Of a stretch of DNA of 23,400 bases, positions 1-7,610 are shown one piece after another. The position numbers were made by a program, and so were the translations under genes. Source of the stretch: Bacteroides sp. CAG:443 (GTDB lineage Bacteria > Bacteroidota > Bacteroidia > Bacteroidales > Bacteroidaceae); contig FR887741.1 in assembly GCA_000432735.1 (NCBI GenBank), forward strand, positions 1 to 23,400, in the 5' to 3' direction. How positions within the stretch are numbered: the first letter of the stretch is position 1; each line of letters begins with the position of its first letter. The notes below the pieces were generated by a model, which made no database searches, had not been told where the DNA came from, and saw only the letters and a list, made by a program, of their open reading frames with translations.

Positions 1-378
1 CGCACCCAAAAAGTTGCATTTATAAGTTGAACTCAAGTTTATTCCATATTATTGCATGGAAATACAATATTCTGGCTTTTTATACAGAATTCCTGAGCAT
101 GTATTGGAGGATATGTCGAAAGAAATTTTAAAAACGTCGAGAGAAATTAAAAAAATCTCCTGACAAGTTGGTCCTTTCTTTTCGATAAAGTGCTTTGAAA
201 CTCTAAAATCGGTATTTTAATGAAGGGAAAAAGGCTATTTCTTCTTCAATAATATGTTAAAATTCAGTCTATCTGTTTGATTGATAATTGATTCATTCGA
301 ATTTGATTTCGTTAAAAACTTCTGTTCGTATAAGCCTCCGGAAATAAATGATTCTCAATCGACGAGATATACAAAATG
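1..378. other. AT-rich left edge, no convincing gene
   Basis: I see no complete gene here. The first 30 bases are open in one plus-strand frame and end in TGA, which could be the last nine codons of a gene outside the window, but that is too short to judge. A small inverted repeat (TTCCAT at 42-47, ATGGAA at 56-61) follows. A 13-bp direct repeat is listed separately. The rest is AT-rich intergenic-looking sequence. Confidence 0.5.
115..148. repeat. 13-bp direct repeat with 21-bp period
   Basis: GTCGAAAGAAATT (115-127) recurs as GTCGAGAGAAATT (136-148) with one mismatch. The start-to-start distance is 21 bp, about two helical turns, so both copies would face the same side of the DNA. That is typical of paired binding sites for a dimeric regulator, but no regulator or target gene is evident and chance in AT-rich DNA is possible. 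Confidence 0.35.
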
Positions 379-405
379 TCAGCAAGAGGGAAGAGGTGAC
401 ATTTT
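373..405 (-). terminator. Hairpin overlapping the stop of the small ORF
   Basis: AAAATGTCA (373-381) and TGACATTTT (397-405) form a perfect 9-bp stem with a 15-nt loop. On the minus strand the stem starts just before, and finishes on, the stop codon of the small ORF, and is followed by a short T-rich stretch. It is a plausible but weak intrinsic terminator for that ORF. Confidence 0.4.
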
Positions 406-588
406 AATATATTCTTCCGGTTGTTCTACAGGTTGTGATCTGTTGTTTTCCGGATATTCCAGATTATTTGGCTTGGCAAGCTGGCATGCGGGTATACCGG
501 ATTCTACGGTTAGTTCTTCGTTTTCGCATGGAGAGATAAATGCGCCTCCTAATAAGAAAAAGTCCAGTGGTAAAATCATTTTTGTCAT
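379..588 (-). CDS. Possible small secreted or lipoprotein-like protein (69 aa), unrecognised
   Basis: I do not recognise this protein. The N-terminus looks like a secretion signal: MTKM, then a hydrophobic run LPLDFFLLGGAFIS, then a cysteine at about residue 21. The residue before the cysteine is proline, which is a poor lipobox. The rest is acidic, proline- and asparagine-rich and ends in cysteine, compatible with an exported peptide. An in-frame stop lies 18 nt upstream of the ATG, so there is no longer form. A 9-bp hairpin overlaps the stop codon. No -7 box of the Bacteroides type is visible upstream. The overlapping 108-residue plus-strand reading (281-607) looks less protein-like. It may be a genuine small lipoprotein gene, a decayed one, or chance. 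Confidence 0.35.
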   Translation of the reverse strand: MTKMILPLDFFLLGGAFISPCENEELTVESGIPACQLAKPNNLEYPENNRSQPVEQPEEYIKMSPLPSC

Positions 589-835
589 AATGGCTATGGT
601 TTTTTAATTAGTGACTTGGAAATCTTTTTTATCTTAAGGCATACCCTATATAATTCCCCTATTCCTCCTTTGTTAAAAGATGTTATGGAAAAAGATTCTG
701 ATTTTATTCACTCCTTTTGATGAATATTTCTTGATTTTAATCAAGTTTCTATGCTCTGTTTCTTCTGTACTTCTTGTCTTTTGCGTATTTTTGCACTCGA
801 AAATCGAACTATTAATTATAAAATTTAAAAAAGGA
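589..835. other. Intergenic leader region before the PurF-like gene
   Basis: T-rich, low-complexity sequence. It is open in frame with the downstream PurF-like gene from 680, but the 52 residues that would add are a hydrophobic, atypical stretch absent from PurF proteins. A -7 promoter box lies inside it, so it is treated as non-coding. Confidence 0.6.
786..793 (+). promoter_or_regulatory. Bacteroides-type -7 box of the PurF-like gene
   Basis: TATTTTTG matches the Bacteroides primary sigma -7 consensus TAnnTTTG. No good -33 TTTG is present at 19-21 nt; the nearest triplet at that spacing is CTG. Transcription from about 800 would leave a leader of about 36 nt ending in an AAGGA ribosome binding site right before the ATG at 836. 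This supports the downstream start over the upstream one at 680. Confidence 0.55.
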
Positions 836-2242
836 ATGGGTGGTTTTTTCGGTACAGTCTCGATGGCTGAATGCGTGACCGATTTATTTTACGGTACGGA
901 TTACAATTCACATTTAGGAACAAAACGCGCTGGTATGGCAACTTTCTCGGAAGGAGAAGGTTTTGTGCGTTCAATTCATAGTCTGGAAAGTTCTTATTTC
1001 CGCACGAAATTTGAAGCAGAACTTCCAAAGTTCAGAGGTAAGTCGGGTATAGGCGTTATCAGCGATACCGATCCGCAGCCAATCATGATCAATTCTCATC
1101 TCGGAAAGTTTGCGATTGTGACAGTGGCAAAAATCAATAACATGGCCGAACTGGAGAAGGATTTGCTGGATGCCAACATGCACTTCAGTGAGATGAGTCT
1201 GGGTAAAACCAACCAGACGGAGCTTGTCGCATTGCTGATTGTACAGGGTAAGGACTTTGTAGATGGCATAGAAAATGTGTATAAGAAAATCAAAGGTTCC
1301 TGCTCGATGCTGATTCTGACGGAAGACGGCATTATTGTTGCCCGCGACAAATGGGGACGTACGCCTATTGTTATTGGTAAAAAGAACGGGGCGTATGCAG
1401 CTACCAGTGAGTCGAGCAGTTTTCCGAACCTCGATTATGAAATCGACCGCTATGTGGGACCGGGTGAGATTCTTCGTATGCGTGCCGACGGACTGGAACA
1501 GCTCCGCAAGCCGAACGAGGAAATGCAGGTTTGTTCGTTCCTGTGGGTATATTACGGTTTCCCGGTGTCTTGCTACGAGGGTCGTAACGTAGAGGAAGTT
1601 CGTTTCATGAGCGGTTACAAGATGGGTAAGACGGATGAATCAGAAGTCGATTGTGCTTGTGGTATTCCCGACTCGGGTGTGGGTATGGCGCTCGGATATG
1701 CTGAAGGAAAAGGCGTACCCTATCATCGTGCTATTGCAAAATATACTCCTACCTGGCCGCGCAGCTTTACTCCCAGCAATCAGGAGATGCGTTCGCTGGT
1801 AGCAAAGATGAAACTGATACCAAACCGTGCCATGTTGCAAGGAAAACGTATCTTGTTCTGCGATGATTCTATCGTACGTGGTACTCAGCTTCGCGACAAT
1901 GTAAATGTACTGTACGACTACGGAGCAAAGGAAGTTCACATGCGTATCGCTTGTCCACCGCTCATTTACGGCTGTCCGTTTATCGGATTCACGTCTTCCA
2001 AGAGCGACATGGAACTGATTACCCGTCGTATCATCAAGGAAATAGAGGGCGACGAGAATGCTAAGCTCGACCGCTATGCTACCACCGACTCTCCCGAATA
2101 CAAGGAACTGGTGGAGCGTATCCGTGCCCGCTTCGGACTGACTTCCCTGCGATTCAATACGCTGGAAACATTGATTGAGGCTATCGGACTGCCGAAGTGC
2201 AAGGTCTGCACACATTGTTTCGACGGTTCCAGCCGGTTCTGA
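836..2242 (+). CDS. PurF-like amidophosphoribosyltransferase homologue with inactivated glutaminase domain
   Basis: This is a 468-residue homologue of glutamine PRPP amidotransferase, the first enzyme of purine synthesis. The start is set at 836 because MGGFFG aligns with the usual MCGI-type N-terminus, AAGGA precedes it, and a promoter box lies just upstream. Residues 1-225 are the glutaminase (Ntn) fold, but the catalytic N-terminal cysteine is glycine and the usual HNGN segment reads AKINN (about 98-102), so glutamine hydrolysis looks impossible. The C-terminal phosphoribosyltransferase half keeps the PRPP motif DDSIVRGT (343-350). Cysteines 233, 380, 455 and 458 match the four [4Fe-4S] ligands of Bacillus-type PurF. 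The flexible-loop region is divergent (KYTPTWPRSF). It may use ammonia, act on something else, or be regulatory. A true PurF is expected elsewhere in the genome. Confidence 0.85.
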   Translation: MGGFFGTVSMAECVTDLFYGTDYNSHLGTKRAGMATFSEGEGFVRSIHSLESSYFRTKFEAELPKFRGKSGIGVISDTDPQPIMINSHLGKFAIVTVAKINNMAELEKDLLDANMHFSEMSLGKTNQTELVALLIVQGKDFVDGIENVYKKIKGSCSMLILTEDGIIVARDKWGRTPIVIGKKNGAYAATSESSSFPNLDYEIDRYVGPGEILRMRADGLEQLRKPNEEMQVCSFLWVYYGFPVSCYEGRNVEEVRFMSGYKMGKTDESEVDCACGIPDSGVGMALGYAEGKGVPYHRAIAKYTPTWPRSFTPSNQEMRSLVAKMKLIPNRAMLQGKRILFCDDSIVRGTQLRDNVNVLYDYGAKEVHMRIACPPLIYGCPFIGFTSSKSDMELITRRIIKEIEGDENAKLDRYATTDSPEYKELVERIRARFGLTSLRFNTLETLIEAIGLPKCKVCTHCFDGSSRF

Positions 2243-2265
2243 TACAATCGATCCTCTTATACATG

Positions 2266-2321
2266 AAAATACCCTTCGTTTTGCCTTCCGGTTGTGAAGC
2301 GCAAAACGAAGGGTATTTTTT
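2266..2321. terminator. Bidirectional intrinsic terminator
   Basis: A perfect 17-bp stem pairs 2268-2284 with 2301-2317 around a 16-nt loop. Six T's follow on the plus strand (2316-2321) and four on the minus strand. It separates the PurF-like gene from the convergent nucleotidase gene and can serve both. Confidence 0.9.
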
Positions 2322-2348
2322 AGGAATATCTAAAGGCAGGCTCCGATT

Positions 2349-4079
2349 TTATTCTCCAAACAGCAGCTTGCGGTCGGATTCCAAAGCCTTTTTTACCAGA
2401 GAATCTGGCACAAACTTCCAGTCGGACAGGGGAGTTATCTGGAGAGGTCCTTTCGAGGAGCGGAAGAAATCGATGATATAATAGCGGAACTCATGATCGG
2501 AAGTCTCTTTCATGCGACTGCGGAGTTCCGACATAGACAATCCGGTTCCTTCGGTCAACAGTCCGCATCCTCCACTACCTACGTACGAGTTGACTGCCAC
2601 ACGGTAAGTCTTGTCCAGCGAAAACGGGCTTCCATCCCTCATTTTCAAGATGTGCACTCTTTTTCCTACAGGCTGGCTCAGGTCTACTTCATAAGAAATT
2701 CCGGCAGCCGACATGAGACAGAAGGTCGCCGCTGCGATACGAGCTTTCCTGCCTTCCTGCATACGGATATTCAGTGCATGGTCGTCGGGCGACTTCATCG
2801 TGTTGACCCATCGTGAATACGAATATTCCAGTGCATCGCGTACCTCTTTTCCGGTCAGCTCGAACACGTTTATCATGTTCTCGAACTGGTAGAGTGTGAA
2901 AATATCTCTTACAGCTACCTTGCCGGCCTTCACCACATCATCGTATACCAAAGGAGTAACCAGCGAAATGTTGGCTTTCATTTGTTGGAACTGAACATGA
3001 TGCATGAGATCGCCTATCGTAGAGTTGCCGAAGAAATAATCGGCACCGTAAATGGGTTTATCCAGCGTACCTATTTCTTCGGACACGAATTTCTGTACTT
3101 CCTCTTGTTTGTTTTTGAAGCGTTCCAGAAATGCCTCATCCGGTTTCATCCCTTTCACCGATACCAGCTTTCCAGCTATTTTTTTGTCCGTTACGTTACC
3201 ATCGTCTACCGAGCAGGTCAGGATAGCCTCGGCTACGTGTACCGTTTCTCCTCCTGCATTGAGAAGCCATACGTTGTTGCCCGAAACATTGTTGGTAACC
3301 TGCTGGCAATACGCCTGATGGTCGTGTCCGTAGAATAGAATATCCAGTCCGGGAATGTTGCGTGCAATTTCCTCCGCGGGATTTTCATTGTATCCGTTTT
3401 GTCCGTGCGACTTCAGTCCGCAGTGGAATAGTCCTACCATGACATCCGGTTTTTCCTTTTCGAGAATGAAAGGTACCCATTTCTTTGCACTCTCTACCAT
3501 ATCTTCGAATTGTAGTCCCTGCCAGAGCTTTTCGGGAAGCCACATCGGTATGGCAGGCGTAATCATCCCCAGAATGGCTATCTTTACACCTTCGCGTTCC
3601 ACAATGCAATACGGTTTGGCATAAGGCTTACCGTTTGCTTTCGATAGAATGTTGGCGCCCAGTACGGGAAACGAACAGTCGGCAACCCAACGGTTGAACA
3701 CGGGGTGTCCGGCTTCTATGTCGTGATTGCCGAAGGCAGCGGCATCGTAGCCCATGAAGTTCATCATTTCGCTTGCGAGGTGCGGACTTTTCGTATCGAT
3801 GAAGTTGGTGTAATAAACACAAGGCTGTCCTTGCAGAACATCGCCGGCATCCACCAGAATACAATTTTCTTTCCCCAGACTGTCACGTTGCGAACGAACG
3901 TAAGAAGCTACTTGTGGCAGGCCTCCTTCCAGCGGGTGATTTTCCTTGAAATCGTATCCGAAGAAATTGCCGTGTATGTCGGTGGTTTCCATAATCTTGA
4001 TGACTACTTTTCTGCTTTTCCCCATGACGGGAGCTATCAGCCCTAAGATAAGCAGAATAGATAGAATCTGTCTTTTCAT
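2349..4079 (-). CDS. Secreted 5'-nucleotidase / 2',3'-cyclic phosphodiesterase family protein
   Basis: A 576-residue metallophosphoesterase of the UshA/CpdB family, which removes phosphate from nucleotides or opens cyclic nucleotides outside the cytoplasm. The start at 4079 gives a normal signal peptide (MKRQILSILLILGLIAPVMG); the frame is open 28 codons further but that part runs through a terminator hairpin. Metal-binding motifs in order: DIH (34-36), GD (79-80), GNHD (117-120), a later HCGLKSHG segment and GHDH. The second half is a 5'-nucleotidase C-terminal domain, with YQFENMINVFELTGKEV and NSYVGSGGCG as typical segments. It lies 84 nt downstream of the Oar-type receptor on the same strand, with a hairpin between them. 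A shared role in nucleotide or phosphate scavenging is inferred. The exact substrate cannot be told from sequence. Confidence 0.92.
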   Translation of the reverse strand: MKRQILSILLILGLIAPVMGKSRKVVIKIMETTDIHGNFFGYDFKENHPLEGGLPQVASYVRSQRDSLGKENCILVDAGDVLQGQPCVYYTNFIDTKSPHLASEMMNFMGYDAAAFGNHDIEAGHPVFNRWVADCSFPVLGANILSKANGKPYAKPYCIVEREGVKIAILGMITPAIPMWLPEKLWQGLQFEDMVESAKKWVPFILEKEKPDVMVGLFHCGLKSHGQNGYNENPAEEIARNIPGLDILFYGHDHQAYCQQVTNNVSGNNVWLLNAGGETVHVAEAILTCSVDDGNVTDKKIAGKLVSVKGMKPDEAFLERFKNKQEEVQKFVSEEIGTLDKPIYGADYFFGNSTIGDLMHHVQFQQMKANISLVTPLVYDDVVKAGKVAVRDIFTLYQFENMINVFELTGKEVRDALEYSYSRWVNTMKSPDDHALNIRMQEGRKARIAAATFCLMSAAGISYEVDLSQPVGKRVHILKMRDGSPFSLDKTYRVAVNSYVGSGGCGLLTEGTGLSMSELRSRMKETSDHEFRYYIIDFFRSSKGPLQITPLSDWKFVPDSLVKKALESDRKLLFGE

Positions 4080-4090
4080 GATGCTTGAAA

Positions 4091-4146
4091 AATAAAAAAG
4101 GAATATTGCCGAAAGTACCTTTGCAGGTACTCCGCGGCAATATCCC
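4091..4146 (-). terminator. Terminator of the Oar-type receptor gene, abutting the next start codon
   Basis: ATATTGCCG (4103-4111) pairs with CGGCAATAT (4135-4143), and an inner AGTACC (4114-4119) pairs with GGTACT (4126-4131). On the minus strand it is followed by a T-rich run (CCTTTTTTATTTTT) that ends only about 10 nt before the nucleotidase ATG. No promoter box is visible between the hairpin and that ATG. Confidence 0.75.
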
Positions 4147-4162
4147 ATGAAAAATAAAACCA

Positions 4163-7100
4163 TTAGTTGAATATATATCGTATACCCACCTGAATTTGCC
4201 AGCAGTCTGAGCTGTTTTTCAGGTAAGAGAATGTTTCGGTAGGAAGTTTACCGTCCGACTGATACATTGAGTAAGTAGGAACATTATCGGCAGTTACACC
4301 TTCGTATTTCAAGATACGTCCGCTGTTTACCGGAACTTTAGAGATACCCCATGTATCTTTCAGCAAGTTGCCTATGTTGAAAATATCGAGTGAAACCTGA
4401 AGAGTATTGGTCGTCTTTCCAGCTTTCACGATAAAGTCTTGTACCACTTTCAGGTCTACCTGATTCACCCACGGATAGCGGGCAGAGTATGCCTTGGCAT
4501 ATTCACCTTTATGATTTTTCAGGTAAGAGTCTTGGTTTACGTAATTCCAGAAAGCTTCTGCCTGCTGTGCTGCCGTAAATCCGTTCTTATCGATAAATGT
4601 CAGCTCATCCTTGCTCTTCGGAATGTAAATCAGGTCGTTGTTGATACCATCCTGATTCATGTCACCATCGTACATGTAAGAGAAGTTGCCGGCATTATAT
4701 CCGGAGTAGAAGAGGCTTACCGAAGTCGCGAAGTTCTTGGCATAAGGAATGCGGTATGACAACGAAGCAATCACCTTGTGCGGAGTAAGGTACTGTGAAT
4801 TGGTGAGCTGCATATAGTTGCCTCCGTTTACGGTTGGCACGTTTTGCCAAAGCTCGTTGGGCTGTGCTCCCGGGTTGCCCGAAACTTCTTTTGAATCGGT
4901 ATAAGTATACGATAACAGGACATTCAGATTCTCTACAGGGTTCATTCTGAGAGAAGCATTCAGGCTATAGCTATATCCACGGGTTGTATTGGTCAGCATA
5001 TAGGCTCCCGACATGTCTTTGTATATGCGGCTTTCGGTAGCTCCCGGATAGAGGTAACGGTTATCGGGACCGGCAAATCGTTTCATCTTCGGATCGCTGA
5101 GCGGAATAACGTTTACATTCTGCTGGATGACCGCATTCAGGTTTTTGGCATAGATTCCTTCGAGAGTCATTTCGGTATTAAACGGAAGCGGCAACTTGAA
5201 ATCGGCTGCCAATGTGTTTTTCCAAACCTGCGGCAGTTTGAAGTCAGGATCGATACCTGCTACCGTACCCGGAGCCTTTTCTACTGGAGTTTGCGGGAAC
5301 TGTTCCGGCAGTCGGGCAATGACGTCGTTCTTGGAAATAACTCCGCCCGCCAGTTTGGCTAAAATAGCAGGATCGGAAATGGTTACGGTGTTCTGAATCA
5401 TACCACTGTTGGTAGGCATGTTGGTAAGGAATACAAACGGAATACGTCCGGTGAAAAGTCCGCTACCACCACGCAGACGCAGGGTATTGTCTTTCAACAC
5501 ATCCCAGTTGAATCCGATACGAGGAGAAACCATGATTTTGGTTGACGGCCACTGGCTGGTATTGATTTTGGCGCTTCCTGCAAATGTCATTCCCGATACA
5601 ACCTTGTTTTCCTGCAGGTCGTTCAGGTAAGACGGTGCATCAATACGAATACCACCGGTTACTTTTAAATAGGGAGTGATGCTCCACATATCCTGCAGGT
5701 AAGCAGAGAACTGTCCGAAAGAAAGTTCGGCAACAGGCTTGTCTTCGCCACCGTAGCCGTAGGTAAGCGAGTACAGGATGGGGGCTGCTCCGTTTTTGAA
5801 ATCCTCGAGGCTGTTATAACGATAATATCCCAGTCCGCTGGACATAAATGAGTTGCCTACATACTGATGTTCATACGCAAGACCAGCTGTTATGACATGT
5901 TTATCGAGGTTCATGGTAAAGTTATCGGTAAGTGTCCAGATGTCGTTGTGTACGGCATTGTTGTACGTATACAGTTCATAACCGGCAGTCATAAACATAT
6001 CTCCGTCTTTCAGGATATCCACCATCGGGAAGATGGAGGAGTCGGAGCCACGTTCATCGGCTATTTTGGTATAAGTACCCAGAATCTGGTTAGACATCTT
6101 TCCGCCAAAGTTACTGTTTAATTCGGCAGTGAGCGAGTGAACCAAGTTGTTCATGTCGTAGCAGCTGTTGCGGAAAGGCATAGAAGCAACCCCATAGTGT
6201 CCGTGTGACACATCCTTGTTAGGCATACTCTGGCTGGTAGGGTTGGTGTATTTGTTTTTGGTATAATTGTAACGTATGGTGAACTTGTTGTTCATGTTGA
6301 TGTTCCAGTCTAAACGTGCCAGTATTTTATTGGTAAACGTACCAGCATCGTAGTCGGTATACGATCCCGGTTCATAGTTGTACTGGTTTCTCAGGATGCT
6401 GGCAAATTCTTCCATATCGGCTGCGGTAACACGTGAAATCATCTCCGCATCGTTTCCTACACCGTCTTCAGACAAACGCCATTTGAAGATCGGGCTGGGC
6501 GATTCTTCACGTTCACCGTTTACAAAGAAGAATAACTTGTTTTTTACCAGAGGACCTCCAATGGTAAAACCATATGTACGGTGAGCTTCAACGGGGCGTT
6601 CACCCAGATCTTCACCGTCAATTCTGTTTCCTCTCATGTTTTCGTTTTTGAAATACGTATAGGCAGTACCTTTAAACGTATTCGTACCACTCTTGGTGAT
6701 GGCATTGATTCCGGCACCGATGAAATTAGCCTGACGCACATCGTAAGGAGCAATGTTTACCTGAAGTTCTTCGATGGCATCCAGCGATATCGGATTCGAT
6801 CCACCCGGCATCGGAGCTGATGAAAGTCCGAAGTTATTATTCAGGTTGGCACCATCGATCGTAATATTGTTCATACGTGCATCTCTACCACCAAAAGAGT
6901 TTCCGCTTCCGGCATAGGGAGAGAGCCGGGTGATGTCGGACAGCGAACGGCTGATGGACGGCAGGGCGGTCATTTCGCGGTTGTTAATATTGGTAGAAGC
7001 ACCCGTCTTCGTTCCGGAGAGTTTGGAGCGGGTAGCGACTACCACAACTTCATCAAGTTCTCCAAGGTCTTCTTTCAAGTCTACATTCAATACGAGATTA

Positions 7101-7393
7101 TCACCTAATGAAAGGTGGATGTTTTCGTAGACAGCCGTTTTGAATCCGATATAGGATACCTTAATCTGGTAAGGTCCTCCGGTACGCATACCTTGCAGGA
7201 TAAAACGTCCGTCCATGTTGGTTACTGTACCATAACTTGTTCCGGAAGGAACATGTACAGCTACGATTGTGGCTCCGATCAGTGGTTCATTACCGCCTTT
7301 CACCAAGCCATTCATGCCCGAAGTGGTTACTTGTGCCAATGCATATAAGTGTACCATTAGCATAAGCAAAAACGATAAACTAATTCTTTTCAT
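4163..7393 (-). CDS. Oar-like TonB-dependent outer membrane receptor
   Basis: A 1076-residue TonB-dependent transporter of the Oar type (carboxypeptidase-regulatory-like domain, plug, 22-strand-type barrel), expected to import a ligand across the outer membrane using TonB energy. Signal peptide MKRISLSFLLMLMVHLYALA; CarboxypepD_reg-like domain about 22-112; a DEVVVVATRSK segment as probable TonB box near 115; plug about 125-245 with the Oar-like stretch GRDARMNNITIDGANLNNNF; then the barrel, ending in the aromatic-rich VGIRYIFN. No SusD partner follows, and it lacks the SusC signature, so it is not a SusC. It has its own promoter (-7 at 7431-7438) overlapped upstream by a palindrome resembling a Pho box. 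The ligand is unknown; the downstream nucleotidase hints at phosphate compounds or nucleosides. Confidence 0.92.
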   Translation of the reverse strand: MKRISLSFLLMLMVHLYALAQVTTSGMNGLVKGGNEPLIGATIVAVHVPSGTSYGTVTNMDGRFILQGMRTGGPYQIKVSYIGFKTAVYENIHLSLGDNLVLNVDLKEDLGELDEVVVVATRSKLSGTKTGASTNINNREMTALPSISRSLSDITRLSPYAGSGNSFGGRDARMNNITIDGANLNNNFGLSSAPMPGGSNPISLDAIEELQVNIAPYDVRQANFIGAGINAITKSGTNTFKGTAYTYFKNENMRGNRIDGEDLGERPVEAHRTYGFTIGGPLVKNKLFFFVNGEREESPSPIFKWRLSEDGVGNDAEMISRVTAADMEEFASILRNQYNYEPGSYTDYDAGTFTNKILARLDWNINMNNKFTIRYNYTKNKYTNPTSQSMPNKDVSHGHYGVASMPFRNSCYDMNNLVHSLTAELNSNFGGKMSNQILGTYTKIADERGSDSSIFPMVDILKDGDMFMTAGYELYTYNNAVHNDIWTLTDNFTMNLDKHVITAGLAYEHQYVGNSFMSSGLGYYRYNSLEDFKNGAAPILYSLTYGYGGEDKPVAELSFGQFSAYLQDMWSITPYLKVTGGIRIDAPSYLNDLQENKVVSGMTFAGSAKINTSQWPSTKIMVSPRIGFNWDVLKDNTLRLRGGSGLFTGRIPFVFLTNMPTNSGMIQNTVTISDPAILAKLAGGVISKNDVIARLPEQFPQTPVEKAPGTVAGIDPDFKLPQVWKNTLAADFKLPLPFNTEMTLEGIYAKNLNAVIQQNVNVIPLSDPKMKRFAGPDNRYLYPGATESRIYKDMSGAYMLTNTTRGYSYSLNASLRMNPVENLNVLLSYTYTDSKEVSGNPGAQPNELWQNVPTVNGGNYMQLTNSQYLTPHKVIASLSYRIPYAKNFATSVSLFYSGYNAGNFSYMYDGDMNQDGINNDLIYIPKSKDELTFIDKNGFTAAQQAEAFWNYVNQDSYLKNHKGEYAKAYSARYPWVNQVDLKVVQDFIVKAGKTTNTLQVSLDIFNIGNLLKDTWGISKVPVNSGRILKYEGVTADNVPTYSMYQSDGKLPTETFSYLKNSSDCWQIQVGIRYIFN

Positions 7394-7430
7394 TTAACAA
7401 CAATCTTTTTGTGATTTAAAAAAAACGCTG

Positions 7431-7438
7431 CAAAGCTA
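7431..7438 (-). promoter_or_regulatory. -7 box of the Oar-type receptor promoter
   Basis: On the minus strand this reads TAGCTTTG, a full match to TAnnTTTG. It gives a leader of about 30 nt to the ATG at 7393. No -33 TTG lies at the expected spacing; the palindrome at 7447-7464 occupies that place, as expected for a promoter that needs an activator. Confidence 0.6.
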
Positions 7439-7446
7439 TGATAGGT

Positions 7447-7464
7447 ATGTTACAAAACTGTAAC
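7447..7464. promoter_or_regulatory. Palindromic operator, Pho-box-like
   Basis: GTTACA (7449-7454) and TGTAAC (7459-7464) are perfect inverted repeats separated by AAAC. The same 18 bp read on the plus strand match the E. coli Pho box consensus CTGTCATAwAwCTGTmAy at 15 of 18 positions. The element starts 8 bp upstream of the receptor -7 box. The orientation is opposite to transcription, and the Bacteroides PhoB site may differ, so PhoB control is only a hypothesis. Confidence 0.4.
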
Positions 7465-7540
7465 GGTGGTAATAAGAAATCTTTTCTGAATAATTATCCA
7501 TTCTGATGATTTCCTGAAAAGAAATAGTCTTGGAGGAAAG

Positions 7541-7586
7541 AAAAAAGACGTATGCCAGTATGAAGATATTTCTGGCATACGTCTTT
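7541..7586 (-). terminator. Terminator of the Omp85-like gene
   Basis: A perfect 15-bp stem pairs 7544-7558 with 7572-7586 around a 13-nt loop. On the minus strand it ends in a T run (GTCTTTTTTC). It lies 24 nt beyond the stop codon of the outer membrane protein gene and upstream of the Oar receptor promoter, so the two genes are separate units. Confidence 0.88.
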
Positions 7587-7610
7587 CCCCGTTTATATTT
7601 TTTTAATGTA

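Noticed and set aside
1..30. Nine-codon open frame ending in TGA at the very left edge
   Set aside because: Could be the tail of a gene outside the window, but nine residues are too few to support a feature.
281..607. 108-codon plus-strand ORF at the left
   Set aside because: It overlaps the minus-strand small ORF, has no promoter or ribosome site, and its composition (serine-rich, no domain) looks like an antisense reading.
1640..2215. 191-codon minus-strand ORF inside the PurF-like gene
   Set aside because: Antisense shadow of conserved phosphoribosyltransferase coding sequence.
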